From contig JAJZEY010000406.1 in the NCBI GenBank assembly GCA_021805585.1, positions 1 to 10,344 of the forward strand: a DNA stretch of 10,344 nt, written 5' to 3'. The position numbers and the translations under genes are program-made. This DNA comes from Planctomycetota bacterium (GTDB taxonomy: Bacteria; Planctomycetota; Phycisphaerae; WQYP01). Of this stretch, positions 1 to 6,094 are shown piece by piece. The notes beneath the pieces were generated by a model that saw only the letters and a list, made by a program, of their open reading frames with translations, did not search any database and was not told the DNA's origin. Position 1 is the stretch's first letter, and every line of letters begins with the position of its first letter.

Positions 1-328
1 CGACGGCGAGGTCGACAACCCCCTCAAGAAGAACGCCCCAGTGTACCAGCCCCCACGGATCTACCACCATCACCGGCGAAGAGCCCACGTAACCATACAG
101 ATTTATTCCGCCGGAAATTCCGATTGGACCACGTGTAAGCCACCTTCCCACCGCGGGCGAATAATACCGATTCCGCACGTAATAATTTTGCGTTTCCGGA
201 TCAAAACGATAGCCGCAGAAGATGATTTCATTCGCGCCGTGATCTGATTGCACGGCCGCGTCGCCCCACCAATTTCCGGCGGAATCGGGTGCGGTGAAAA
301 TCAACGTATTTCCATACGCATCCGCGTT
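1..328 (-). pseudogene. RHS-repeat protein, core domain fragment (5' truncated, runs off the left edge)
   Basis: Reading the minus strand from about 328 down to 1 gives an uninterrupted frame that matches the RHS repeat-associated core. In order it shows DAYGNTLIFTAP, then CGYRFDPETQNYYVRNRYYSP, then GRWLTR.PIG, GGINLYGYV and VDPWGL. The last motif marks the end of the RHS shell, and the variable C-terminal tip (often a toxin) would start there and continue outside the window. RHS proteins are large polymorphic-toxin or surface proteins whose core forms a shell around the tip. The frame stays open upstream to about 629, but RHS similarity stops near 328, there is no ATG, and none of the usual thousand or more residues of upstream repeats is present. 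The canonical RDPIG reads RGPIG here. I read it as an orphan RHS tip or decayed copy. A chimeric gene using a GTG or TTG start further upstream cannot be excluded. Confidence 0.8.
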
Positions 329-338
329 TCGCTTAAAT

Positions 339-362
339 ATCAATGAACAATGATCAATGAAC
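339..362. repeat. Short direct repeat at the RHS break point
   Basis: The 10-mer ATCAATGAAC occurs at 339-348 and again at 353-362, separated by AATG. It lies between the point where RHS similarity ends and the inverted-repeat element that starts at 371. It could be a trace of the rearrangement that cut the RHS gene. Confidence 0.6.
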
Positions 363-370
363 CGAAAACG

Positions 371-585
371 ATTTTCACCACAACGGCACAAAGGCACAAA
401 GCTGCTGGGAACAGATATTCGATTATTGAAATTTGCACAGGAGGTAAAGGAGGAAAAAGAGTAGGCCCTACGGCGACGGGTGGACAAGATGTCCGCAGTC
501 CGGCGAGCCAAAGATTTTTCAGATTGCGCGGTTTCGCTACCGCAATGGCAACGTCTTCGTGCCTTCGTGCCCTTGTGGTGAAAAT
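371..585. repeat. Inverted-repeat element A (about 215 bp, MITE-like)
   Basis: Positions 371-401 and the reverse complement of 555-585 match at 28 of 31 bases. Each arm is an iterated word: CACCACAA followed by GGCACAAAG-type units. The inside codes for nothing recognisable and has its own small palindrome, GGACA-AGA-TGTCC at 482-494. I recall arms of this type (relatives of TTCACCACAAAGGCACAAAG) as recurrent in planctomycete, verrucomicrobial and other genomes, but that is memory and was not searched. No transposase is present, so any mobility would have to be supplied in trans. It may instead be only a recurring structured intergenic sequence. Confidence 0.75.
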
Positions 586-740
586 ATTCATCCAGTGCAA
601 CCAAGATAATTGCTCCGCAGACTTTTGATTAAAATCAATTGTATCCGTGTTGCGGCGCAAACCGCAAACCGTTTGGGGCGGATGTTTGTGAATAAACAAA
701 GTATCGGCCATTGATCGCCCCGTAGGAATCGCCGGTGAAT

Positions 741-946
741 TTCAACCGCAGGGTACGCAGGGTAACGCGGAGGCAATGAACCAACTTGGCCCTTCGCCTG
801 ATGCCATCTTCCCCTGTCAATTTCCCCACGGCTCCCGCAGCCAATACCTCAGAACCAAGCCGGAATCAAAACAATTTCAAGCCGACATTCAATGCCCCAT
901 GCCGCCACCGGTTCCTCTGCGTGCCTCCGCGTCCCCTGCGGTGAAT
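741..946. repeat. Inverted-repeat element B (about 205 bp)
   Basis: Positions 746-773 and the reverse complement of 914-941 match at 22 of 28 bases, and both arms are preceded by TTCA. The arms are made of degenerate CGCAGGGTA or CGCGGAGG units. The architecture resembles the element at 371-585 (two iterated-word arms around a non-coding centre, similar total length) but the word is different, so the two are analogous and not copies of each other. No reading frame in the centre resembles a protein. Confidence 0.65.
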
Positions 947-1090
947 TTTTCGCCAAAGTGCCGACGGCGCACCCGACGGCAAAAGAGTGACTGTCGCCGA
1001 AACATTTCAGCACCTCCTGCGGTCTACTTTCAACTCTCGCCTTTCATTTTGGGAAAACAGATGGACTTCGCAGTTTAAGAGGTAATTGGA

Positions 1091-1165
1091 GGTCGGGCGT
1101 CTTGCCAGACAAATGTGATGGCCGCGATTTGCCCCTCATGACGTTGGCGGGCCAGGACGCCCGGC
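1091..1165. repeat. Imperfect inverted repeat, GGGCGTC type
   Basis: Positions 1092-1107 match the reverse complement of 1150-1165 at 12 of 16 bases, including a perfect CGGGCGTC core (1094-1101 against 1156-1163). It is the third inverted-repeat unit in the gene-free stretch before the glycosyltransferase gene. Function unknown. Confidence 0.5.
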
Positions 1166-1197
1166 GGGCGCAAACGTATTGCCGAATCGCAGCCTGG

Positions 1198-1343
1198 TAG
1201 CTTCCGCTTCGCACGTGCGTTAAGCTATTCCAACCGCCCGGAAGCCGCGCCCGCCCGAATCGTCTTTAAAAAGGGAAAGGGCTTCCGGCAAACAATACAT
1301 TGTGCCCGCGTTGCCAAGGAAAATGCAGCGGATCGCGGGCACA
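1198..1343. promoter_or_regulatory. Three successive hairpins upstream of the glycosyltransferase gene
   Basis: Three perfect inverted repeats follow one another. TAGCTT (1198-1203) pairs with AAGCTA (1222-1227) around the 10-bp palindrome CGCACGTGCG (1210-1219). CCGGAAGCC (1238-1246) pairs with GGCTTCCGG (1280-1288). TGTGCCCGCG (1301-1310) pairs with CGCGGGCACA (1334-1343). The last ends 53 bases before the GTG start of the next gene. They could be operators, an mRNA leader, or transcription stops protecting the gene from upstream reading. A T6 run lies 11 bases after the third stem, too far for a standard intrinsic terminator. No clear -35/-10 pair was found. Confidence 0.4.
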
Positions 1344-1396
1344 TCGCCTGGAGTTTTTTGGACGGAATCCGCGGCTTTTCCTGATTTATTAACTGC

Positions 1397-2608
1397 GTGC
1401 AGTGTATGATCCAACACCCATCGGCAAACCCGCCCGCCCCGACAGGCGGGGTTCATCTTCTCCTTAACGGCCTTTCCATGGGTGGCGGCGGCGGCTATAC
1501 AGTGGGACTGCAGCTTTTTTTGAATATCGCCCGGCTGCGGCCGCGGTGGAAGGTGACCATGGCGGTCATCGCCGGCCATCCACTGCATCAGGAAATGACA
1601 AAAGAAACATTGGAACCGAATTGCCAGGTGCATTGGGCACCGGCGAAGGCCCGCGGCCAACTGGCACGCAGCGGCTACGAAACGGGCGAATTTGCCCGCT
1701 GGATGGGGAACCAGCATGTAGACTTTATTTTGCAATTAAACGGCATGATTATTCCCAAAATCTCCATTCCCACCCTGGCGCACTGCCAGGACCCGTGGCC
1801 CTACCGGCCGGAGGCGTGGGATCGGCCGCGGGATAAAGTGATCGCATTTTTCAAACGCCGGGCCAATCGGCTGGCGTTTCGGCAGGCGGCGATTGTCGGC
1901 TGGACCAGCCATTATTTACGAGACCTGATGTGTGCGCGACTCGGTATAACGCCGCGGCACGGTGCGGTGTTTTATAACGGCGTGGCATCTGAATGGCTGG
2001 ACCGGGCCACGGCACCGCTGCCATCCTGGACCAATCGGCCTCTGGAAATTACCACCGTGGGCAACGTGGCCGTCTACAAGCAGCAGGACATGGTCATTCG
2101 CGCATTGGCGGACTTGCGAAAACAGCCGGGGCTGGAACGGCTGATTTATCGGATTGCCGGCGAATGCCCCGAAGATCTGGCCAGTCGCCTTGCGGCATTG
2201 GCACGTTCTTTGGGCATTGGTGATGCCGTGATTATGGAAGGCCGCGTCAGCCGCGAAAGAATTGCCACGATATTTGGCCAATCCCGCTGTTTTGTCCTGA
2301 TGAGCAAATGCGAATCCTTCGGTCTGCCGGCGGTGGAGGCGATGACTTTTGGCACGCCCACGGTGGTGGCGGATTGTTGTGCCCTGCCGGAGGTATGTGG
2401 CTTCGCGGCGAGTAAAGTTTCATCAACGGATTTGCCGGGCCTGGTGCGGGCGATTTCCGAGGTTTTGAAAAATCAGGCGGCGGCGGAAAATATGCGGCAA
2501 CTGGGTGCGAAAAATGTCCTGCGCTTCGGCTGGAGCCACACCGCGCAGGCGATGATTGATTCCATCGAAACAGTCCTTTCCGAACGTACCGGCTCCAAAC
2601 CCAGCTGA
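1397..2608 (+). CDS. Glycosyltransferase, GT4-type (GT-B fold)
   Basis: A 403-residue protein expected to transfer a sugar from a nucleotide-sugar donor to a glycan or lipid acceptor in the cytoplasm. The donor and acceptor cannot be read from sequence. The N-terminal domain has a glycine-rich loop after the first strand (residues 26-35, GLSMGGGGGY), typical of GT-B enzymes. The C-terminal Rossmann-like domain begins near residue 217 with VGNVAVYKQQDMVIRALADL and carries the GT4 EX7E motif ESFGLPAVE (E306 and E314), followed by GTPTVVAD. Length is normal for the family. An in-frame stop at 1382 limits the start to GTG 1397 or ATG 1406. Neither has a clear ribosome binding site. It stands alone: no polysaccharide cluster, flippase or second glycosyltransferase is near, so its pathway is open. 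It probably serves exopolysaccharide or lipopolysaccharide-type glycans. Confidence 0.9.
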   Translation: MQCMIQHPSANPPAPTGGVHLLLNGLSMGGGGGYTVGLQLFLNIARLRPRWKVTMAVIAGHPLHQEMTKETLEPNCQVHWAPAKARGQLARSGYETGEFARWMGNQHVDFILQLNGMIIPKISIPTLAHCQDPWPYRPEAWDRPRDKVIAFFKRRANRLAFRQAAIVGWTSHYLRDLMCARLGITPRHGAVFYNGVASEWLDRATAPLPSWTNRPLEITTVGNVAVYKQQDMVIRALADLRKQPGLERLIYRIAGECPEDLASRLAALARSLGIGDAVIMEGRVSRERIATIFGQSRCFVLMSKCESFGLPAVEAMTFGTPTVVADCCALPEVCGFAASKVSSTDLPGLVRAISEVLKNQAAAENMRQLGAKNVLRFGWSHTAQAMIDSIETVLSERTGSKPS

Positions 2609-2782
2609 CTTCGCACCTGATAATCGCCGCCCAACCGTGCGGCGCCGCGTTGCGTCGCGTTGCTCGGCCAAGCCGCCTGTCTGAATGGTCAACGTGCGAT
2701 GATTCCGCATTCACACGTCGCCCGCGTAATCTATCACACACGCATCGGCTGCGGCGGATAATTCTCCCGGGGCGAGGCGGGG

Positions 2783-2808
2783 GCGGCCGCGGATAAGCCG
2801 ACGGCCGC
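2783..2808. terminator. Strong hairpin between convergent genes, possible bidirectional terminator
   Basis: GCGGCCGCGG (2783-2792) pairs with CCG (2798-2800) and CGGCCGC (2802-2808), giving a 10-bp GC-only stem with one bulged A and a 5-base loop ATAAG. It lies between the 3' ends of the glycosyltransferase gene and the 55-residue-repeat gene. There is no T tract on either side, so it may act through Rho or as a 3'-end stabiliser. A weaker imperfect repeat (2679-2687 with 2708-2716, 8 of 9 bases) lies in the same gap. Confidence 0.45.
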
Positions 2809-2823
2809 AGCGTTATGGAATTT

Positions 2824-4119
2824 TCAGGCCTGCTCCGCGCCGGCGCTTTGCTGTCGGCGGACACGTTCCTGGCGGATTAATTCATGAAGTTTTGGCAGCA
2901 TTTTAGTCAGTTCCGCGGCGGCTTTGGAATCGGGATATGTGTCGATCATTTTTTCGGCCACGGCCAGACATTCCTCGTAACGGTGGCGGTTAAGCAGGTC
3001 TTTGAATTCAACCTCCATTTCCTGGCGGTCCTGGGCATCGGCATTGTTCCGCAGCGTGGCTAATTCCACACGAATGCGGTCAATGGCCTTTTCGTCCGGG
3101 TAGCGTTCCACAAGCTGTTGGGCAATCAGGCAGGCCTGGCGCCAGCGCCGATGATCGGTCGCCTCGTGAAAATCGGAAAGCAGCCGCTGCAATTCTTCGG
3201 CGCGCCAGGATTGCTGTTCACGTCGGACGTTGCCCACCAGGTCTTCCACCTGTGGATCGCCGGGGTAGGCCAATTCGAGTTTGCCGACAATTTCTTCCAC
3301 ACGATCCCACGCATTAATGCTCATGAATTGGCGCAGGTCGGATTGCACAGCGTCAATATCCGAGCGAACACGATTGGCACGGGCCGTGGAAAGCTGGGTT
3401 TCCAACTCGGTCGCCAGTGGATCATCCGGCAGTGCGGAACGGAATTTTTCCAAGGCACCGGAAGCCGCCTTCCATTGCTGGCGATTGATACATTGGCGGA
3501 TTTCAGCGGTGAAAGCATCGCGGCGCTGCCGATGAAGCTGGGCGGCACGTTCCAGCCGCTGGGCTTCGGTCATCAGTGCCAGATCACGGATTTGGGTAAG
3601 CAGGTGAAGCAGTTCAGTACTGTTGGTTGCATCAATGGCGGCAGTCAGGGCCGTGGCCGCTGTGACCGGTTCGGGTTCGCCAAAAGAGGGATTCGCCGCC
3701 GGCCCGGCCGCCGATGTATTGGGCGTTCGCTGATCCAGCAGAGCGGTGCGCACGCTGGACATCGTTTGCTGAAGATATTCAATGACCACCCGGGTCTGTT
3801 CAACGGATTTGAACTGTGCCCGCTGCAAGCGCAGCGCATTTAGCTGGCCTTTGACGATGGCCGCCAGGCCGATCAGAATGACCGGCAGAATAAAGGCGCT
3901 GACAAAAATGCCCGCCGGCAACGGCCACGCCTGGGCTACGGCCACGCCGGCTTTTCGTTCCAGGGAGAAGAAAAGAATGGAAAAGCCGCAACCGCCGACG
4001 AAATAAAGGACCGCCAGCAGCAGCAACATGGCGCGGGCTGTGGTCATATCGGACGTGGTAACCGGAGCGCCGGCCGCGGGTGAGGCATGGGTAAACTCCG
4101 GCAAAGAATCCGCTGGCAT
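2824..4119 (-). CDS. Two-pass membrane protein with four 55-residue helical repeats
   Basis: A 431-residue protein I do not recognise as a named family. The start is secure: GGAGG lies 6 bases before the ATG. Residues 1-27 are polar. Hydrophobic segments at about 29-52 and 68-90 look like two membrane helices joined by a short loop, followed by a charged, possibly coiled-coil stretch (91-130) and an Ala/Pro-rich linker (131-165). From about 200 to the end there are four helical-hairpin units. Each has an aromatic residue (W216, W271, W326, Y381) and a turn of P-D/G-D/E/S type (231, 286, 341, 396). All are spaced exactly 55 residues. The units resemble long TPR-like hairpins, suggesting a soluble protein-binding arm on an inner-membrane anchor. 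Topology and partners are unknown. It is the last gene of a minus-strand run, 139 bases after xseB. Confidence 0.85.
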   Translation of the reverse strand: MPADSLPEFTHASPAAGAPVTTSDMTTARAMLLLLAVLYFVGGCGFSILFFSLERKAGVAVAQAWPLPAGIFVSAFILPVILIGLAAIVKGQLNALRLQRAQFKSVEQTRVVIEYLQQTMSSVRTALLDQRTPNTSAAGPAANPSFGEPEPVTAATALTAAIDATNSTELLHLLTQIRDLALMTEAQRLERAAQLHRQRRDAFTAEIRQCINRQQWKAASGALEKFRSALPDDPLATELETQLSTARANRVRSDIDAVQSDLRQFMSINAWDRVEEIVGKLELAYPGDPQVEDLVGNVRREQQSWRAEELQRLLSDFHEATDHRRWRQACLIAQQLVERYPDEKAIDRIRVELATLRNNADAQDRQEMEVEFKDLLNRHRYEECLAVAEKMIDTYPDSKAAAELTKMLPKLHELIRQERVRRQQSAGAEQA

Positions 4120-4175
4120 GGATAACCTCCGTCAGGGAAAGAATTCGCCACCCGCGCCCCACCGGTGGACCGCAA

Positions 4176-4215
4176 TGCCTGACCGGTTTTGGGCGTCCCT
4201 TTACCGTGTCAGGCA
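4176..4215. repeat. Inverted repeat in the leader of the 55-residue-repeat gene
   Basis: TGCCTGAC (4176-4183) pairs perfectly with GTCAGGCA (4208-4215), and the stem can extend by three more pairs around a bulged base. A second small hairpin, GGCCC/GGGCC, lies at 4224-4240. Both sit in the 139-base gap after xseB and before the next minus-strand gene. They may form a terminator-like or leader structure. No T tract follows. Confidence 0.35.
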
Positions 4216-4258
4216 AGGCTGGCGGCCCCCCTTGCGGGCCGACCAAAGACTTCGGGCG

Positions 4259-4531
4259 TCAGGAATCCGGTTTTGGGTCCGAATGATCCGTATCAAGACC
4301 GATATCCGTCGGTTCGGCCGTCAGTTTGCCATCGCGCGCGGTCAGCATTTCAATCCGCTTTTCGGCACCGTCAAGAATTTCGCGGCAACGATTGACCAGT
4401 TCCATTCCTTTTTCGTACATGGTCAGGCTGTCTTCCAGTCCGACTTTTCCGGAGGCAATTTCAGCCACTATCTGGTCCAATTTGGCCATAGCTTCTTCAA
4501 ACGTGGGGGGTTTGTCTTCTTTTTTTGCCAT
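4259..4531 (-). CDS. xseB: Exodeoxyribonuclease VII small subunit
   Basis: XseB binds the large subunit XseA to form the cytoplasmic nuclease that degrades single-stranded DNA from either end into short oligonucleotides. The sequence after the chosen start, MAKKEDKPPTFEEAMAKLD, continues with QIV and a heptad pattern ending in a MYEKGMELVNRC segment. This is the standard XseB pattern: an FEE-A-LD-IV helix, then an LEDSL-YEKG helix. The product is about 90 residues, slightly longer than typical because of an acidic, disordered tail. An ATG 27 bases upstream (4558) would add MIFQGGEIK. I prefer 4531 because the family normally starts a few residues before the FEE helix and a GGCGG stretch lies before it. 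XseA is not in the window, so its gene must be elsewhere. Confidence 0.92.
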   Translation of the reverse strand: MAKKEDKPPTFEEAMAKLDQIVAEIASGKVGLEDSLTMYEKGMELVNRCREILDGAEKRIEMLTARDGKLTAEPTDIGLDTDHSDPKPDS

Positions 4532-4610
4532 CTTTATTTCGCCGCCTTGGAAAATCATATACCGGCTGTCGGCCGATTACCGTCGGCCACCGGTCTGCGT
4601 ACTGCATGGA

Positions 4611-4616
4611 ATTATA
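4611..4616 (-). promoter_or_regulatory. Possible -10 box for xseB
   Basis: The minus strand reads a perfect TATAAT here, in the 120-base gap after coaB, about 80 bases before the preferred xseB start. No good -35 box lies 16-18 bases further upstream (the best match is ATCCCA), so this is only a candidate. Confidence 0.3.
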
Positions 4617-4678
4617 TCGGCCGAAAGTAGGTTTGGGATAGGGCTATGCCGATATTTTCAGGCGTACGCATAACAGTG

Positions 4679-5434
4679 TCAGCGCCGGAAGTGCTTAAAC
4701 AGATAATCCCGTAAGGCGGTCGCAAGGTCCGCACGGGGCACACAACGCTGTTCAAAATCATCAATAAGCCACGCTTTTGGCTCCGGCCCGCAAACCATTT
4801 CCAGCGTGTTGGCCACGATCAGGTCGGCACCGCTGGACAGTCGGCTGCGGTTGGCGGTTTTAAGCAATTCGCCCGTGGCCATATCCACTTCCAATTTGAA
4901 TTTCACCAGCAGGCCGCCGAAGCTCCATTCGCCGCGGAAGCGGTCGATAATCTTTTCCGTAGGAATACCGCGAAAGGCAATTTGTTTATGTTCACTGCGA
5001 ATTTTAGCCCGGTCCACTCTGCGGACAATCCAATGATACTCCGCCGCTGCCCCGCCCTGAATTTCCCAACTGGAAAGAATTTCAAACGCACCGTCGGGAC
5101 GGTAATCGCTTACGGCCGCGGTCATAATGGCCGCCGCGTATGCGGTAGCCGATACCAGCCGCGAAAGCAGGTCCAGAAGTTCCTGGTGGGTTTGAAATCC
5201 GATGGCGGCGCTTTGGACATCCCCGGCGGCCTCGATGGCGGCCTGAAATTGCCGCCGATGGTCGGAATTGCTGGAAACCAGTGTGACATGGGCGGTCGGC
5301 AGCAGGGCCATGGCGATATCCAGACCGGTCTGGCCGGTGAAGATATTCATCCAGCAGCGGACCTGGTCGATCATTTCACGGGTGGTGCCGGCGGTGATTA
5401 AAACGTGGGGTTTTTGTGAGGCTGATTTATTCAT
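4679..5434 (-). CDS. coaB: Stand-alone phosphopantothenate-cysteine ligase (CoaB domain)
   Basis: CoaB activates 4'-phosphopantothenate with a nucleotide and joins it to cysteine, the second step of coenzyme A synthesis. The 251-residue product shows the CoaB landmarks: ITAGTTRE.IDQVR (residues 13-26), N30 within MNIFTGQTG (matching the conserved N-x-SSGKMG), AAVSDYRP (106-113), a lysine-bearing AKIRSEHK stretch (143-150), LLVKFKLE (175-182, matching LVGFALET) and ADLIVAN (203-209). The N-terminal flavin-dependent decarboxylase CoaC usually fused to it is absent, so coaC must lie elsewhere. Between residues 114 and 140 it has a longer segment than I expect in fused CoaBC. It lies between csp (189 bases upstream) and xseB (120 bases downstream) on the same strand. 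No Shine-Dalgarno sequence precedes the ATG. A relative acting on a different substrate is possible but less likely. Confidence 0.85.
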   Translation of the reverse strand: MNKSASQKPHVLITAGTTREMIDQVRCWMNIFTGQTGLDIAMALLPTAHVTLVSSNSDHRRQFQAAIEAAGDVQSAAIGFQTHQELLDLLSRLVSATAYAAAIMTAAVSDYRPDGAFEILSSWEIQGGAAAEYHWIVRRVDRAKIRSEHKQIAFRGIPTEKIIDRFRGEWSFGGLLVKFKLEVDMATGELLKTANRSRLSSGADLIVANTLEMVCGPEPKAWLIDDFEQRCVPRADLATALRDYLFKHFRR

Positions 5435-5440
5435 GGTGGT

Positions 5441-5468
5441 ATGCTAATGCAGCGCAGGCGGTTGGCAA
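5441..5468 (-). promoter_or_regulatory. Candidate coaB promoter placing transcription start at the ATG
   Basis: The minus strand has TTGCCA (5463-5468), a 16-base spacer, then TAGCAT (5441-5446). Only six bases separate this -10-like box from the coaB ATG, so transcription would start at or next to the start codon. That agrees with the missing ribosome binding site, but each box has mismatches and chance is a real alternative. Confidence 0.25.
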
Positions 5469-5623
5469 GTGCGGGAAATTGGTGAACATTAACCATCGGA
5501 AGCGTCACGAATAAATGGACTGTGCGGATGACACATTTTCGATCGCGGACGGAGCGATGTATTCAGGTCGGGCTGCGGGATTCAATCGGCGGCCATAACG
5601 GCACGATTCACCATGGCGAGGGT

Positions 5624-5926
5624 TTAGCCACGTTCCGGCTGGTGGTGCGGATGAAGTTCAGATACCAAGCCCGTCCATTGGGCTTCCATGGGTCGGATTT
5701 GGCCGATGGCCCTGCCGGGGTCAAGCCGGCGCACTTCGGAGGCTTTAAGTCCTTTGGGGCCGGGACACGCCTGATACTCCACCATATCCCCTTCCTTAAG
5801 CGACCGGTAACCTTCCGCCAGAATATCGGTATGGTGGACAAAAATGTCCCCCAGTGGGTCCCCTTCTATAAAGCCGAAGCCTTTTTGATTATTAAACCAT
5901 TTGACGCGGCCGATTCTGGTTTCCAT
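5624..5926 (-). CDS. Cold-shock domain protein with C-terminal extension
   Basis: A 100-residue CspA-family protein, expected to bind single-stranded RNA or DNA and melt mRNA structure as an RNA chaperone. Residues 1-67 form the five-stranded cold-shock domain: GRVKWFN (6-12), RNP1 KGFGFIE (15-21) and RNP2 DIFVHH (27-32), then EGYRSLKEGD.VEYQ and the closing GLKASEVRRL. The ATG is preceded by GAAGG at 6 bases. Ordinary Csp proteins end near residue 67-70. This one has about 32 further residues, rich in His, Pro and Glu (ending LHPHHQPERG), with no recognised domain. It is the first gene of a minus-strand run leading to coaB. The gap of 189 bases suggests at least partly separate transcription. 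Confidence 0.92.
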   Translation of the reverse strand: METRIGRVKWFNNQKGFGFIEGDPLGDIFVHHTDILAEGYRSLKEGDMVEYQACPGPKGLKASEVRRLDPGRAIGQIRPMEAQWTGLVSELHPHHQPERG

Positions 5927-6065
5927 GGTGCACCTTCAGGAAAACTCTTATTTCGACTCCGTGGCCCTCGCAATTTCCGAAGCCGTCCAAACAGGTTTTT
6001 TACCGTCATGTCATTGGACTGGAGGCGAACCAATCGCCGGGAAAATGCAAGAGCAATCTGCCATA

Positions 6066-6094
6066 AATATGCACGAGGATCGAAGTAAAGTCAA
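6066..6094 (-). promoter_or_regulatory. Candidate sigma70-type promoter for the cold-shock gene
   Basis: The minus strand reads TTGACT (6089-6094, five of six consensus bases), a 17-base spacer, then CATATT (6066-6071, four of six). Transcription would start near 6059, leaving a leader of about 130 bases before the csp ATG at 5926. Long leaders are known for E. coli cspA-type mRNAs, where they take part in cold induction. That the same applies here is inference. Confidence 0.4.

Noticed and set aside
340..711. 123-residue minus-strand open frame
   Set aside because: It crosses the whole inverted-repeat element at 371-585, its sequence translates the repeat arms in both directions, and it lies in a different frame from the RHS core.
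776..1078. 100-residue plus-strand open frame
   Set aside because: It overlaps the right arm of the element at 741-946, has no ribosome binding site, and its composition (many Pro, Arg, Cys) is that of translated non-coding DNA.
1220..1735. 171-residue minus-strand open frame
   Set aside because: Antisense to the glycosyltransferase start and its upstream hairpins. The plus-strand frame has clear family motifs, this one none.
2247..2864. 205-residue minus-strand open frame
   Set aside because: Pro/Arg-rich shadow of the glycosyltransferase 3' end and the convergent gap, crossing the hairpin at 2783-2808.
3118..3843. 241-residue plus-strand open frame
   Set aside because: Antisense to the 55-residue-repeat protein. 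Its length is explained by GC-rich codon use on the other strand, and the minus-strand frame has a strong ribosome binding site and periodic structure.
2824..4119. Calling the membrane protein a standard TPR protein
   Set aside because: The repeat period is 55, not 34, and the canonical TPR residues at fixed positions cannot be lined up. Only a general TPR-like look remains.
5522..6088. 188-residue plus-strand open frame
   Set aside because: Antisense to the cold-shock gene, whose minus-strand frame is unmistakable.
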